In this document: positions 18,568-27,317 of the stretch, piece after piece
Layout: each line of letters begins with the position of its first letter
Numbering within the stretch: the stretch's first letter is position 1
NCBI GenBank assembly: GCA_023957755.1
Contig: JAMLGT010000010.1
Location: 1 to 64,000 of the forward strand
DNA length: 64,000 nt
Source of the DNA: Chitinophagaceae bacterium
Lineage (GTDB): Bacteria; Bacteroidota; Bacteroidia; Chitinophagales; Chitinophagaceae
Direction: 5' to 3'
The notes under the pieces: model-generated
What the model was told of the DNA's origin: nothing
What the model saw: the letters and a program-made list of their open reading frames with translations, nothing else
Databases searched by the model: none
Position numbers and translations under genes: made by a program

Positions 18568-18960
18568 TTACGCGCCAATCGTCAACAAAAATACAGATTT
18601 TTCCAGGGCATGAACTGAATGTCTGAGTCCTTTATGAAGCGTAGCTAAATTACCGGCTTCTATCTCTGCTGTACCGGCCTCTGAAATAAATCTGATTTTT
18701 CCTTCCAGCACCTGAATGCTGATAACCCCCTCATCTGCCTTATGCTCCGCAATGGTAGCTCCCTGATGCAGTGCAATCAGCACTATCCGCATCCCTTTTG
18801 TTTTATACACCGTAATCGCATTGCGATCGCTTGTTCTCCATGTTTTTTCATCTTTCAGGACATCGGCAAACTTGTTCAGATCGACTGATACCAGCGGTGC
18901 ATCCAGGGTTCTGCCACCTTCGGGCCTGAGGCCTGTTGGTTCATTTTGTTTGGGTTCCAT
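18568..18960 (-). CDS. cupin-domain protein
   Basis: Protein of 130 aa with a single small beta-barrel cupin at about residues 55-125 (MRIVLIALHQGATIAEHKAD, VLEGKIRFISEAG, GNLATLHKGLRHSVHALEKS). His67 and His113-type residues may bind a metal. The first 25 residues look disordered. Proteins of this size usually bind a small ligand or act as a simple dioxygenase or sensor; which one cannot be told. The R1 repeat copy 3 sits just upstream. Confidence 0.75.
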   Translation of the reverse strand: MEPKQNEPTGLRPEGGRTLDAPLVSVDLNKFADVLKDEKTWRTSDRNAITVYKTKGMRIVLIALHQGATIAEHKADEGVISIQVLEGKIRFISEAGTAEIEAGNLATLHKGLRHSVHALEKSVFLLTIGA

Positions 18961-18975
18961 GATAATGATTTTTAT

Positions 18976-18986
18976 TAATTAAGATT
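18976..18986 (+). repeat. 11-bp direct repeat left of R1 copy 3
   Basis: TAATTAAGATT, repeated exactly at 19127-19137 on the other side of R1 copy 3. It may be a target-site duplication, although 4 to 6 extra bases separate it from the terminal inverted repeats. Confidence 0.4.
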
Positions 18987-18992
18987 TACTGT

Positions 18993-19122
18993 TGTCCGAT
19001 TAAATTGGGCTAAAGCCCACCAGGTTTAGGTTTTATATTTATTACTCCACCCTTTAGGGTAGTGCTATGAAAGTCTTACTCAACAAGGGCTTTAGCCACA
19101 TTTTAAATAATTTAACCGGACA
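18993..19122 (+). repeat. R1 dispersed palindromic repeat, copy 3 (best preserved ends)
   Basis: 130 bp with terminal inverted repeats TGTCCGATTAAATT and AATTTAACCGGACA (13 of 14 paired). Inside are TGGGCTAAAGCCCA, a central hairpin around ACCCT-TT-AGGGT and AAGGGCTTTAGCC. It lies between the cupin start and the stop of the alkyltransferase-like gene. No ORF is contained in it, so it has the form of a MITE-like or structured intergenic element. Confidence 0.8.
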
Positions 19123-19135
19123 TTGATAATTAAGA

Positions 19136-19528
19136 TTAGTCAATTCTTAATTCCACTGCGGGATCCCAGAAAAGCTTTTTAAAATCTACCACAGTATCGT
19201 CCTCTACTTTAATCTTTTCTTTTTCCAATAACTCCTGCATCCTTGTCGGTGTTCCAAAATGTGCCTTTCCTGTCAATACCCCATTCCTGTTCACCACCCT
19301 GTGTGCTGGAATCCTGTTGGGAGACAACTGCGACCCACTGAGCGCCCATCCCACCATTCTTGACGACATCTTTGTACCCAGATATTTGGCGATAGCCCCG
19401 TAGGAGGTCACCCTGCCTCTGGGTATCAGTTTCACCACAGCAAATACATCTTCATAAAAGTTGCCTGTCTTGTCAGGATCACGTGGCCCTTCTGTACTTC
19501 TATGATTGCCCTGCTTTCTCTTCATCAT
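19136..19528 (-). CDS. alkyltransferase-like protein (MGMT fold lacking the acceptor cysteine)
   Basis: DNA-binding protein of 130 aa of the ATL type, related to O6-methylguanine-DNA methyltransferase. The recognition part is visible (IPRGRVTSYGAIAKYLGTK) and the normal PCHRV acceptor motif reads PAHRVV (residues 74-79): Ala75 replaces the alkyl-accepting cysteine. ATL proteins bind bulky O6-alkylguanine and hand the lesion to nucleotide excision repair, so a repair role without self-alkylation is expected. Its start overlaps the 3' end of trmB by 29 bp on the same strand, so the pair is translated from one mRNA. Confidence 0.88.
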   Translation of the reverse strand: MMKRKQGNHRSTEGPRDPDKTGNFYEDVFAVVKLIPRGRVTSYGAIAKYLGTKMSSRMVGWALSGSQLSPNRIPAHRVVNRNGVLTGKAHFGTPTRMQELLEKEKIKVEDDTVVDFKKLFWDPAVELRID

Positions 19529-20225
19529 TTTTATACTTAGATTTCAGATAGGCTGTGAAAGCCTCCTCATTATCCCTCCATCCTTCCGGAATAGAGAATC
19601 TAAGGTAGAATATTTTATTGCTGCCCGAGATATCCAGGCTTTCGTAATAGGTCTTAATATACAAATAATCCGGCACGTGGGTATGGGAGTGCACATCAGG
19701 CATATCCATCAGCAGGTCAAGCCTGCACCATTCTATAACGTCTTTTGTAAATGCATACAAATCCGGTGAATCTGTCTTCAGATGAATAATTCCATCCTGC
19801 TTAAGTATGTGTTTATAACTCCTTAGAAATCTGGGATGGGTGAGCCGCTTCTTAGCCCGCGAAAGTCGCAGTTGAGGGTCGGGAAATGTAATCCATATCT
19901 CATCCACCTCTCCCGGTTCAAAATAGTTTGCAATCTTTTCTATCTGTGTTCTCAGGAAAGCCACATTCTTCATTTTGTTTTCCAAAGCCTGTGTAGCTCC
20001 TTTCCAAATCCGGTTTCCTTTCAGGTCGACCCCCATAAAGTTCTGGTCAGGATACTTCCCACCCAGAGCCACGGTATATTCTCCTTTGCCACAGGCAAGC
20101 TCCAGTACTATCGGGTGTGCATTGCCAAAAAAAGAATGCCACTTCCCCTGCATATTTTCCGGATATTGAAATACGTTAGGATAGGTGGCTATCGCCGCAA
20201 ATCGTTCTAATTTCTTTTGTCCCAT
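19500..20225 (-). CDS. trmB: tRNA (guanine-N7-)-methyltransferase
   Basis: SAM-dependent enzyme that makes m7G at position 46 of tRNAs. The protein has 241 aa. The SAM-binding loop is LELACGKGEYT (41-51), MGVDLKGNRIWKG follows, and the family signature is IWITFPDPQ (110-118), with AKKRLTHPRFL after it. Length is normal. Its 3' end overlaps the alkyltransferase-like gene. Confidence 0.95.
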   Translation of the reverse strand: MGQKKLERFAAIATYPNVFQYPENMQGKWHSFFGNAHPIVLELACGKGEYTVALGGKYPDQNFMGVDLKGNRIWKGATQALENKMKNVAFLRTQIEKIANYFEPGEVDEIWITFPDPQLRLSRAKKRLTHPRFLRSYKHILKQDGIIHLKTDSPDLYAFTKDVIEWCRLDLLMDMPDVHSHTHVPDYLYIKTYYESLDISGSNKIFYLRFSIPEGWRDNEEAFTAYLKSKYKNDEEKAGQS

Positions 20226-20324
20226 GCGGCGAAATTAATGCGAAGAAAGGATAATGAGAAAGCACCGCAGGGCAAATAGGCAGCACAGATCGACATTGAA
20301 AACCATTCAATCCTCCCGCTCCCC

Positions 20325-20332
20325 TACCTTTG
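20325..20332 (+). promoter_or_regulatory. -7 promoter box of the CvfB-like gene
   Basis: TACCTTTG matches the Bacteroidota -7 consensus TAnnTTTG exactly. It ends only 4 bases before the ATG at 20337, so transcription would begin at or very near the start codon and the mRNA may be leaderless. No clear -33 TTTG at the usual spacing is seen. Confidence 0.5.
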
Positions 20333-20336
20333 CCCA

Positions 20337-21182
20337 ATGATTCAAATCGGAAAATTCAATTCGCTGAAAGTAATCAGGGAAAAGGAAGCAGGCGTGTATC
20401 TTGATGGCACTCCTGAAGGAATTCTTTTACCCAAAAGATTTGTTCCTAAATGTACCTCAATCGGAAACGAAATAAGTGTATTCCTGTATCACGACAGCGA
20501 AGACCGTATCATTGCGACCACTCAGACACCCAAAGGGCAGTTAGACGATATTGTGCTCCTTAAGGTTGCCGAAGTTACCTCCTTTGGAGCCTTTCTCGAA
20601 TGGGGATTGATGAAAGACCTCTTCATCCCAAAATCGCAGATGCGAAACTTTATGCGGAAAGGTGGCGAATACTTTGTGAAAATAGTTGTAGATGACAAGA
20701 CCGGAAGGCTTAGCGCTACTGAATACTTTGAACCCGCCTTAAACAACGAAACCCTGACAGTGAGAGAAAAGGATGAAGTGCAACTGACTATCTACCGAAA
20801 AACCCAGATAGGGTATGAAGTCATCATAAACAACACACATAAAGGAATCTTACACTTCAATGAAATTTACAGGCCTATCAAAATAGGAGACAGGTTTTCC
20901 GGTTTCATCAAGAAGATTTTTTACGACAGGGAAAAAGGTAAAACGCTAATCGATGTGGCAGCCGGAAAAGCAGGCTACATCCGAGTTGACGACGAAGCAG
21001 AAACAATACTCGAACTCCTCCGTTCACAAAATGGATTTCTTCCTTTCAATGACAAGTCGAGTCCTGAATCTATCTATGCCCACTTCAAAATGAGCAAGAA
21101 GACATTCAAAATGGCTTTAGGCAGATTGTATAAGGAAAGGAAAATTCTGATTACGGATGCAGGGATAAAAGAACTGTCCTAA
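20337..21182 (+). CDS. CvfB-type S1 RNA-binding protein
   Basis: Protein of 281 aa with S1-like domains in the CvfB arrangement: an N-terminal domain around EAGVYLDGTPEGILLPKRF, an S1 repeat around VTSFGAFLEWGLMKDLFIP, another around RFSGFIKKIFYDREKGK, and a C-terminal winged helix (MSKKTFKMALGRLYKERKI). CvfB proteins bind RNA and affect gene expression; the target here is unknown. Length and domain order are normal. The start is supported by the promoter box just upstream and by the absence of an upstream Met. Confidence 0.88.
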   Translation: MIQIGKFNSLKVIREKEAGVYLDGTPEGILLPKRFVPKCTSIGNEISVFLYHDSEDRIIATTQTPKGQLDDIVLLKVAEVTSFGAFLEWGLMKDLFIPKSQMRNFMRKGGEYFVKIVVDDKTGRLSATEYFEPALNNETLTVREKDEVQLTIYRKTQIGYEVIINNTHKGILHFNEIYRPIKIGDRFSGFIKKIFYDREKGKTLIDVAAGKAGYIRVDDEAETILELLRSQNGFLPFNDKSSPESIYAHFKMSKKTFKMALGRLYKERKILITDAGIKELS

Positions 21183-21260
21183 TCAAACAGCCAAATAACT
21201 ACGTCAAACCACAACAACCAAGCAATACGATTAGTAAAGGCCAATCCTTAAAATACACTT

Positions 21261-22448
21261 TTACTTCAACACACCTAACTCCTTCCCTATCTTGGTAAAG
21301 GCAGCAATTGCCTTATCCAGATGTGCGCTGGAATGTGCGGCACTGATCTGCACCCGGATACGTGCCTGTCCCCTGGCCACCACAGGATAAAAGAATCCAA
21401 TCACGTAAATGCCTTCATCTAACAACTTCGCTGCAAATTGCTGAGACAATACTGCATCATACAACATGATGGGCACTATAGGGTGATCACCAGGTTTAAT
21501 ATCAAAACCGGCAGCTGTCATTTGTTCGCGGAAATACTTCGTATTGTTTTCTAACTTATCGCGCAGCTCGGTAGTCTCGCTCAGCATATCAAACACGGCT
21601 ATGGACGCACCCACAATACTCGGCGCCACTGTATTGCTGAACAGATAAGGCCGGCTACGTTGGCGCAGCATTTCAATAATTTCTTTCTTTCCGGAAGTGA
21701 AACCACCACTGGCTCCTCCCAGGGCTTTACCCAATGTGCCGGTGATAATATCTATTTTTCCCACCACACCTCTGTATTCATGTGTGCCACGCCCTGTTTT
21801 GCCCAGGAAGCCGGTTGAGTGGCATTCGTCGACCATAATGGCCGCATCATATTTTTCAGCCAATGCCACTATCTTATCAAGCTGGGCAATCGTGCCATCC
21901 ATACTAAATGAGCCGTCTGTAACGATGATGCGGCTTCTGGCACTCGCAGCTTCTATTAACTTCGCTTCCAGGTCTGCCATATCATTATGCGCATAACGAT
22001 AGCGCTGTGCCTTGCAAAGCCTTACCCCATCAATGATACTGGCATGGTTAAGAGAATCAGAGATAATAGCATCCTGCTCCCCAAAAAGTGGTTCAAAAAC
22101 ACCCCCATTAGCATCAAAGCACGCCGCATATAAAATGGTATCTTCTGTACCCAGAAATTCTGAAATCTTCTTCTCCAGCTCCTTATGAATGTCCTGCGTA
22201 CCACAGATAAACCGTACACTGCTCAAACCGTATCCTCTGTAATCAATAGCCTTCTTGGCTGCTTCAATCACTCTTGGGTGCGATGACAGCCCGAGGTAAT
22301 TATTCGCACAAAAATTCAGCACCTTCTTTCCTCCAACAGTTATCTCCGCTCCCTGATCACTCTCAATAATACGCTCGCTTTTGTACAGTCCGGAGGCTTC
22401 TATCTCAGCAATTTCTTTTGCTAATCTTTCTGATAAATTCTTATTCAT
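21261..22448 (-). CDS. kbl: glycine C-acetyltransferase (2-amino-3-ketobutyrate CoA ligase)
   Basis: PLP enzyme of 395 aa that cleaves 2-amino-3-ketobutyrate with CoA into glycine and acetyl-CoA, the second step of threonine breakdown. The PLP lysine is K241 in GTLGKALGG. Other visible points are the glycine-rich [23 protein letters not shown] and the cofactor Asp/His pair in [12 protein letters not shown] (D207, H210). Length is that of Kbl. The threonine dehydrogenase gene that is often adjacent is not in the window. It is close to serine palmitoyltransferase and KBL-like acyltransferases, but [10 protein letters not shown] and SMDGTIAQL fit Kbl best. Confidence 0.92.
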   Translation of the reverse strand: MNKNLSERLAKEIAEIEASGLYKSERIIESDQGAEITVGGKKVLNFCANNYLGLSSHPRVIEAAKKAIDYRGYGLSSVRFICGTQDIHKELEKKISEFLGTEDTILYAACFDANGGVFEPLFGEQDAIISDSLNHASIIDGVRLCKAQRYRYAHNDMADLEAKLIEAASARSRIIVTDGSFSMDGTIAQLDKIVALAEKYDAAIMVDECHSTGFLGKTGRGTHEYRGVVGKIDIITGTLGKALGGASGGFTSGKKEIIEMLRQRSRPYLFSNTVAPSIVGASIAVFDMLSETTELRDKLENNTKYFREQMTAAGFDIKPGDHPIVPIMLYDAVLSQQFAAKLLDEGIYVIGFFYPVVARGQARIRVQISAAHSSAHLDKAIAAFTKIGKELGVLK

Positions 22449-22470
22449 AGTAGTATCAGTTTTATTTTTG

Positions 22471-22478
22471 CAAACGTA
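22471..22478 (-). promoter_or_regulatory. -7 promoter box of kbl
   Basis: On the minus strand this reads TACGTTTG, an exact match to TAnnTTTG, 22 bp upstream of the kbl ATG. A -33 element is not obvious. Confidence 0.5.
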
Positions 22479-22593
22479 CTAAGTAAATAATAAACAGGCT
22501 GGCAGAGAATTTTTATATGCTGCTGTAACTTTTTGTTCTCATAGCCGTTCTACTAACATAACAAGCGCTGGCAATCACAATTACTATCTGTAT

Positions 22594-23079
22594 ATGAAGG
22601 AATTTGAATATAACGAGTGCGTACGGAATTATGCAGATAATGTGTACCGATTTGTGCTGAAAAATCTGAGAAATGAGGAAGATGCCAGGGATGTGGTGCA
22701 GAGTTCTTTTGAAAAATTATGGGTCAACAGAAGCAAAGTTGAGATCGAAAAGGCAAAGTCGTTTCTCTTCACAGTGGCCTACCACCAATTGATTGATCTG
22801 ATTCGTAAGAATAAACGGATAACCCTGAAAGAGGATTTCTCCCAGTCAAATTTGCAGTCCAGGCCTTCACAGCCCGGAGTCAGGGAAATCCTTAATAAAG
22901 CAATCTATAAACTCGGCGACACACAAAGGAGCCTGGTGTTATTAAAAGATTATGAAGGGTACAGCTACGAAGAAATTGCTGAAATCACCTCTCTCAGTAT
23001 CAGTCAGGTAAAAGTATATCTCCATAGGGCACGAATTCAGTTGAAGCACTTTCTTATCAAACCTGAAAATGTGATCTGA
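22594..23079 (+). CDS. ECF sigma factor
   Basis: Sigma-70 family protein of 161 aa with only regions 2 and 4. Region 2 is seen as DARDVVQSSFEKLWVNRSKV and FLFTVAYHQLIDLIRKNKR; region 4 as YEGYSYEEIAEITSLSISQV followed by KVYLHRARIQLKHFL. It starts an operon with a putative membrane anti-sigma 2 bp downstream and a beta-barrel protein after that. It is not of the SusCD-linked type at 1185, since there is no FecR. The regulon is probably an envelope-stress or surface-protein set; this is inferred from the neighbours. Confidence 0.92.
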   Translation: MKEFEYNECVRNYADNVYRFVLKNLRNEEDARDVVQSSFEKLWVNRSKVEIEKAKSFLFTVAYHQLIDLIRKNKRITLKEDFSQSNLQSRPSQPGVREILNKAIYKLGDTQRSLVLLKDYEGYSYEEIAEITSLSISQVKVYLHRARIQLKHFLIKPENVI

Positions 23080-23081
23080 TC

Positions 23082-24137
23082 ATGATTATTAACAACGATA
23101 ACTACGAAGAATATTTTCTGCTTTATGCAGATAATGAGCTCTCGAAATATCAGCGCATCATGGTGGAAGCTTTTATAGCCGACCGGCCTGAGTTGCAGAA
23201 GGAGTTGGCGGAAATTCTCCTTACTGTTCAGAAGCCTGAATCAGATACCCCGCTTCCTGATTTATCCTTTTTGCTCAAATCAGAAGAAGAACTATTTATT
23301 AACAGCGACAACTTTGAGGAAAGGTTTGTGGAATATCATGATGGAGAGCTCAATGAACACGAGAAAGCTCTTACTGCCTCCTATATCAAAAAACATACTG
23401 ACACACAGGAGGGCTTCTCCCTTATCGGTATTGCCCGGCTGGAGCCTGAAACTCAAATAGTATTTCCACATAAGGAAAGGCTTTACCGAAACACTGCTAC
23501 TGTCAGATCTCTCTTTATCAAATACGCAGCCGCAGCCGCTATCGCTGCCCTTGCCATTTCAGGGATATACTATCTGGCAGACGATAACCGCCTGACCACA
23601 CACATGGCATTAAACAACGAGACTAAGATAACTCCTCCTCCTGTCGCGAAACCTGAAACCCCCTCGGCAACTGCAAATAAAAAATACCCTTCACCGGTGC
23701 AGGTTGCCACTACAGGCACACCACACCAAGCCGAGAAGGCCCCGGAATCATCTCCGGACAAAAAGGAGAAAATTTTAGCTCTCAGCCGGCAGGAAGAAGC
23801 AGTCCATCATTTGACGGTAATGGCAGACGGGATTTATCCGGATGCAGAAGAGGTGAAAGCCCCCAACGTAAGTGGCAATACCATAAAAGACGGAATCCCT
23901 GTACTAAAAGTTTCCGGCGAGCTCTATAAAGAAGCACTAACCCGGGAGTCCGCATCAGAAGAGATGAAGGCAGAGCCATCGCTGGCCTTACTGACAAGTG
24001 ATACCAACCCTGACAGCTATGTGCTGGATATCCCTACCGAACGAATAAGCCGCACCAAACTTGGAGGCTTTATTAAGAAAGTAAAACGCACCATCGACAG
24101 AAGCAATCCGATCAACATGATCTTCAACGAAGACTAA
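23082..24137 (+). CDS. putative membrane-spanning anti-sigma factor
   Basis: Protein of 351 aa, starting 2 bp after the sigma factor stop, so translation is likely coupled. The N-terminal part contains two related modules, NYEEYFLLYADNELSKYQ (about residue 6) and NFEERFVEYHDGELNEHE (about residue 77), like the short helical domains that hold ECF sigma factors in Bacteroidota. No zinc-binding HxxxCxxC is present. One membrane helix is at about 148-166 (YAAAAAIAALAISGIYYLA). The periplasmic part is Pro/Glu/Lys-rich, probably disordered, with a basic conserved end (TKLGGFIKKVKRTIDRSN). The function is inferred from position and architecture. Confidence 0.72.
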   Translation: MIINNDNYEEYFLLYADNELSKYQRIMVEAFIADRPELQKELAEILLTVQKPESDTPLPDLSFLLKSEEELFINSDNFEERFVEYHDGELNEHEKALTASYIKKHTDTQEGFSLIGIARLEPETQIVFPHKERLYRNTATVRSLFIKYAAAAAIAALAISGIYYLADDNRLTTHMALNNETKITPPPVAKPETPSATANKKYPSPVQVATTGTPHQAEKAPESSPDKKEKILALSRQEEAVHHLTVMADGIYPDAEEVKAPNVSGNTIKDGIPVLKVSGELYKEALTRESASEEMKAEPSLALLTSDTNPDSYVLDIPTERISRTKLGGFIKKVKRTIDRSNPINMIFNED

Positions 24138-24166
24138 TATTTAAATCAATTCAAGAAAAGAAGAAA

Positions 24167-25048
24167 ATGAAAAAGACCCTATCAGCCATCGCATTATTAT
24201 GTATTTGCCACTCCAGCTTCGCACAGAAAGACTCAATTTTTGTCAACAGAGATAAGGATACAATCTCTCTTGGAGGTATCATTATTTTAAAAAAAGGAAA
24301 CCCGGAAGAAAAGAACCGCATTACAGTAACCCTTGGCAAGCCGCAAAAAAACAGAAAAAATTCAAACCTCACCACACATTCACTTTTCCTCGATTTGGGG
24401 TTCGCCAACTGGACAGACAATACTGACTACCAATCGGCCACATCTAATAGTGAGCTGATAAGCCGCCCCGGATCATCTGCAATCGGGTCTAAGGATTTCA
24501 AATTGCGGGCCGGCAAATCTTCGAATGTCAATATCTGGCTTATCGGGCAAAGGCTTAATCTGGCCAACCATCAGTTCAATCTGAAATATGCTTTAGGATT
24601 CGAAATCTTCAATTACAGATTCAAAAGCAACCTTAGTTTCAGTGAAGGTGGCTTTAACCCTTACGACCATAATCAGGATATAGCACATGCCTTTATTTAT
24701 ACCGACTCGGTGAGCTTTTCGAAAAACAAACTGGTAACAAAATACCTGACCATACCTGTTATGCTCAACTTCCGCTCTAATCCGGAATACAGTAACAGAG
24801 GGGTGAACCTGAGTGCCGGTGTAAGTTTCGGATATCTGATAGGTAGCCGCACCAAACAAAAAAGCAGTGAACGTGGCAAGCAAAAGAATCGCGGTGACTT
24901 TGATCTGGAAAGGTGGAAATTCGCCTATGTAGGCGAAATCGGAATTGGCTCCATCAATCTCTATGGAACCTACAGTCCAAAATCACTCTTCAGGAATGAG
25001 TTGAATTTTCAGCCCTATGCCATCGGCTTACGTTTCAGCAACTGGTAA
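24167..25048 (+). CDS. outer membrane beta-barrel protein (PorT-like)
   Basis: Protein of 293 aa with a signal peptide (IALLCICHSSFAQ) and a run of amphipathic strands (LNLANHQ..., YLTIPVMLNFRSNPEYSNRG, VNLSAGVSFGYLIG, GSINLYGTYSPKSLF) ending in an aromatic (YAIGLRFSNW). This fits a small 8-stranded barrel. It is the third gene of the sigma/anti-sigma operon (29 bp after the previous stop). It resembles the protein at 26494-27234 in strand pattern and ending. Function unknown. Confidence 0.78.
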   Translation: MKKTLSAIALLCICHSSFAQKDSIFVNRDKDTISLGGIIILKKGNPEEKNRITVTLGKPQKNRKNSNLTTHSLFLDLGFANWTDNTDYQSATSNSELISRPGSSAIGSKDFKLRAGKSSNVNIWLIGQRLNLANHQFNLKYALGFEIFNYRFKSNLSFSEGGFNPYDHNQDIAHAFIYTDSVSFSKNKLVTKYLTIPVMLNFRSNPEYSNRGVNLSAGVSFGYLIGSRTKQKSSERGKQKNRGDFDLERWKFAYVGEIGIGSINLYGTYSPKSLFRNELNFQPYAIGLRFSNW

Positions 25049-25073
25049 ATAAATTTTTTCCCTTTTTTTTGAT

Positions 25074-25102
25074 GAGCCGCAGTTTGTTTTGCGGCTCTTT
25101 TA
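25074..25102 (+). terminator. rho-independent terminator
   Basis: An 8-bp stem GAGCCGCA / TGCGGCTC with loop GTTTGTTT is followed by TTTTAT. It ends the sigma/anti-sigma/barrel operon. Confidence 0.85.
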
Positions 25103-25170
25103 TTTCAGGAAGCCTGCATGAAATAAATTCTGAAAGCTAAAAAATCTGCTATCCAACATTTCCCCCGCCT

Positions 25171-25178
25171 TACCTTTG
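25171..25178 (+). promoter_or_regulatory. -7 promoter box of the MFS gene
   Basis: TACCTTTG, an exact TAnnTTTG match 29 bp upstream of the ATG. The position fits a short 5' leader. No clear -33 element. Confidence 0.5.
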
Positions 25179-25207
25179 CGCTTCCTTCTTAAACCCGCTC
25201 CCTTTTT

Positions 25208-26476
25208 ATGCGCAAATACATCAGGACTTATCTGGACTCGTTCAGGGGATTGTCCACTGCTACATGGATGCTGGCCGTTGTAATGCTCATCAACCGAACA
25301 GGAGCAATGGTATTGCCGTTTCTTGGAATCTATCTGAAAGAAGGGCTGGGTTTTTCTCTGAAAGAAACCGGGTTTGTATTGAGTTGTTATGGTCTTGGCT
25401 CTATGACAGGCTCCTTACTCGGTGGATGGCTCACTGATAAATACGGCCACTTCAGAGTACAGGTAAACAGTCTTTTTCTGGCTGTACCTTTCTTTGTGCT
25501 GCTTTCTTTTCTCGATTCAATGCTTACACTCTCCATAGGCGTTTTTATACTGAGTACTGTAGTAGAGACCTTCCGTCCGGCCAATTCCGTATCTATTTCT
25601 TACCATGCCACTCCGGAACAACTCACCCGCTCTTTCTCACTCAATCGCATGGCGCTCAATCTGGGGTTTTCAATGGGTCCGGCATTCGGTGGGTTCCTGG
25701 CAGCTATTTCTTATCATCTACTCTTTTACGGAAATGCATTTTCGGTGTTGGTGGCAGCATTAGTGCTTTATCTTTACTTTCATAAAAAAGAATACAAGTC
25801 TGCCAACGAGCCACGTCCTGCGAAGTTGCACAGCGAACAGTTATCATCTGCAGGTGGTATATCCCCCTGGCGCGACTGGGACTTTGTTATCTTCAATATT
25901 TTTGTAGCACTGTTTAGTCTTAGTTTTTTCCAGCTACTCAATACTATGCCCATGTTTTATCAGGACAGCTTTTCGATGAGCAACCAGGAAATGGGTATCC
26001 TCATCGGGTTTAACGGCGTGGTGGTCTTTGCCCTGGAAATGATTATGGTTAGCTTCCTGGAGCGTAAAATGACTATTTCGAATACCATTGTTCTGGGTAC
26101 CATTCTCTGCGGGATCTCTTATCTCATTTTGGCCTTTGCCCAATCCAAAAGCATGTTGTATGTATCCATGTTTATCTTTTCCTTCTCAGAAATATTTGTA
26201 ATGCCTTTCCTGGCCACTATTGTAATCAACCGGTCGGGAGAGCAAAGCAGAGGGGCCTATATGGGAGCGAATTCTTTTTCTTTCTCATCTTCATTTATTT
26301 TTGCCCCATTGGCGGGCACTATGCTGGCGCAACAGTTTGGGTACCGTACTTTATGGATAATTATTTTTGTGATACTTATCCTCACATCCATCGGGCTTAA
26401 ATGGAATCTCAGAAAAATGGAAGCAGACAGTGCACAGGAAAGAAACCTGAGAAACCTTGAAAAGATGACAACCTGA
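25208..26476 (+). CDS. MFS transporter
   Basis: Inner membrane transporter of the major facilitator superfamily, 422 aa with about 12 membrane helices. The loop 2-3 signature is visible as GSLLGGWLTDKYGHFRVQ. The charged linker between the two six-helix halves lies near residues 193-218 (HKKEYKSANEPRPAKLH). The sequence resembles drug/sugar efflux-type MFS members, but the substrate cannot be read. It has its own promoter and sits between two beta-barrel genes, convergent with the second. Confidence 0.88.
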   Translation: MRKYIRTYLDSFRGLSTATWMLAVVMLINRTGAMVLPFLGIYLKEGLGFSLKETGFVLSCYGLGSMTGSLLGGWLTDKYGHFRVQVNSLFLAVPFFVLLSFLDSMLTLSIGVFILSTVVETFRPANSVSISYHATPEQLTRSFSLNRMALNLGFSMGPAFGGFLAAISYHLLFYGNAFSVLVAALVLYLYFHKKEYKSANEPRPAKLHSEQLSSAGGISPWRDWDFVIFNIFVALFSLSFFQLLNTMPMFYQDSFSMSNQEMGILIGFNGVVVFALEMIMVSFLERKMTISNTIVLGTILCGISYLILAFAQSKSMLYVSMFIFSFSEIFVMPFLATIVINRSGEQSRGAYMGANSFSFSSSFIFAPLAGTMLAQQFGYRTLWIIIFVILILTSIGLKWNLRKMEADSAQERNLRNLEKMTT

Positions 26477-26493
26477 AATTATTACTGATTTCT

Positions 26494-27234
26494 CTATAAT
26501 CCGCTGATAGCTATTCCAACCTGGAAAGGCTTCATTTCAGGGCCCACGCCATCTTTCAGGATATTACTAAGGCCATAGCTGCCATACAGGCTGATAATTC
26601 CGTATCCCACTCTCACTGTGGCGGCGAATCTGGTTCCGTTGATGTAGGTCTTTGAGTTTATCTTCTGCGTGTAGCTACCGATAGGGCTGTCGTTTTTATC
26701 CAGCATCGTTTTACCTTTTGTATGCGCATTTACCAGCGTGCCAATCTTAAGCCCTATAGCGGCCTTCCAGCTCTTATTGTAATTTTCGGGATTAGAGGTG
26801 TATCTGAACTCTAATGGTACTTCCAGATAAGAGGTAGCCATCTTATACTTCTTGAAATGATTTGTGGAATCCACAGCAAGGAAAGGAAGCTTCTCAGTTT
26901 TCGACTTCAGATCCACTTCCATCTTATTAAAGAAGATGCTGCTTGACGAAGCCCCTACTCCGATACCCAGGCTAAACTGAGGTGAAGTCTTAAACACTTT
27001 ATCAAACATGAAATAAAAACCAACTCCCCGTGAAAATCCTTTCTTGTGTGATTTGATACTGTCAGGCATTCCACTCCACCCATCACCTGTAAGTTGAAGC
27101 ATGAAATGATCACCGGGTCGATTGTTCAGATTGAAACTTTTCTTTAGATGCGAATTGCTTTTTTCAGAGTTATCCTGTGCTTTTGTATAAAAAAAGGATG
27201 TGCAGATTAATAAAAGCAATACAATCTTCTTCAT
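26494..27234 (-). CDS. outer membrane beta-barrel protein (porin-like, PorT-type)
   Basis: Protein of 246 aa with signal peptide (MKKIVLLLLICTSFFYTKAQ) and alternating strands: FSLGIGVGASSSSIFF, YLEVPLEFRYTSNPENY, AAIGLKIGTLVNAHTKGK, ATVRVGYGIISLYGSYGLS, ending KPFQVGIAISGL. The pattern parallels the protein at 24167-25048: in both, a strand with FRYTSNPE or FRSNPE is followed by a strand and a loop rich in K/T. They are probably distant paralogs. Convergent with the MFS gene, 17 bp apart. Confidence 0.75.
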   Translation of the reverse strand: MKKIVLLLLICTSFFYTKAQDNSEKSNSHLKKSFNLNNRPGDHFMLQLTGDGWSGMPDSIKSHKKGFSRGVGFYFMFDKVFKTSPQFSLGIGVGASSSSIFFNKMEVDLKSKTEKLPFLAVDSTNHFKKYKMATSYLEVPLEFRYTSNPENYNKSWKAAIGLKIGTLVNAHTKGKTMLDKNDSPIGSYTQKINSKTYINGTRFAATVRVGYGIISLYGSYGLSNILKDGVGPEMKPFQVGIAISGL

Positions 27235-27317
27235 GTTTTCAAGATTCGTTAAGTTGGCAAAAGTATCTGAATAGGCGGTTAAAGAAAGGTTAAAGGGAAT
27301 GTTAAGGCCCAGTGTTT

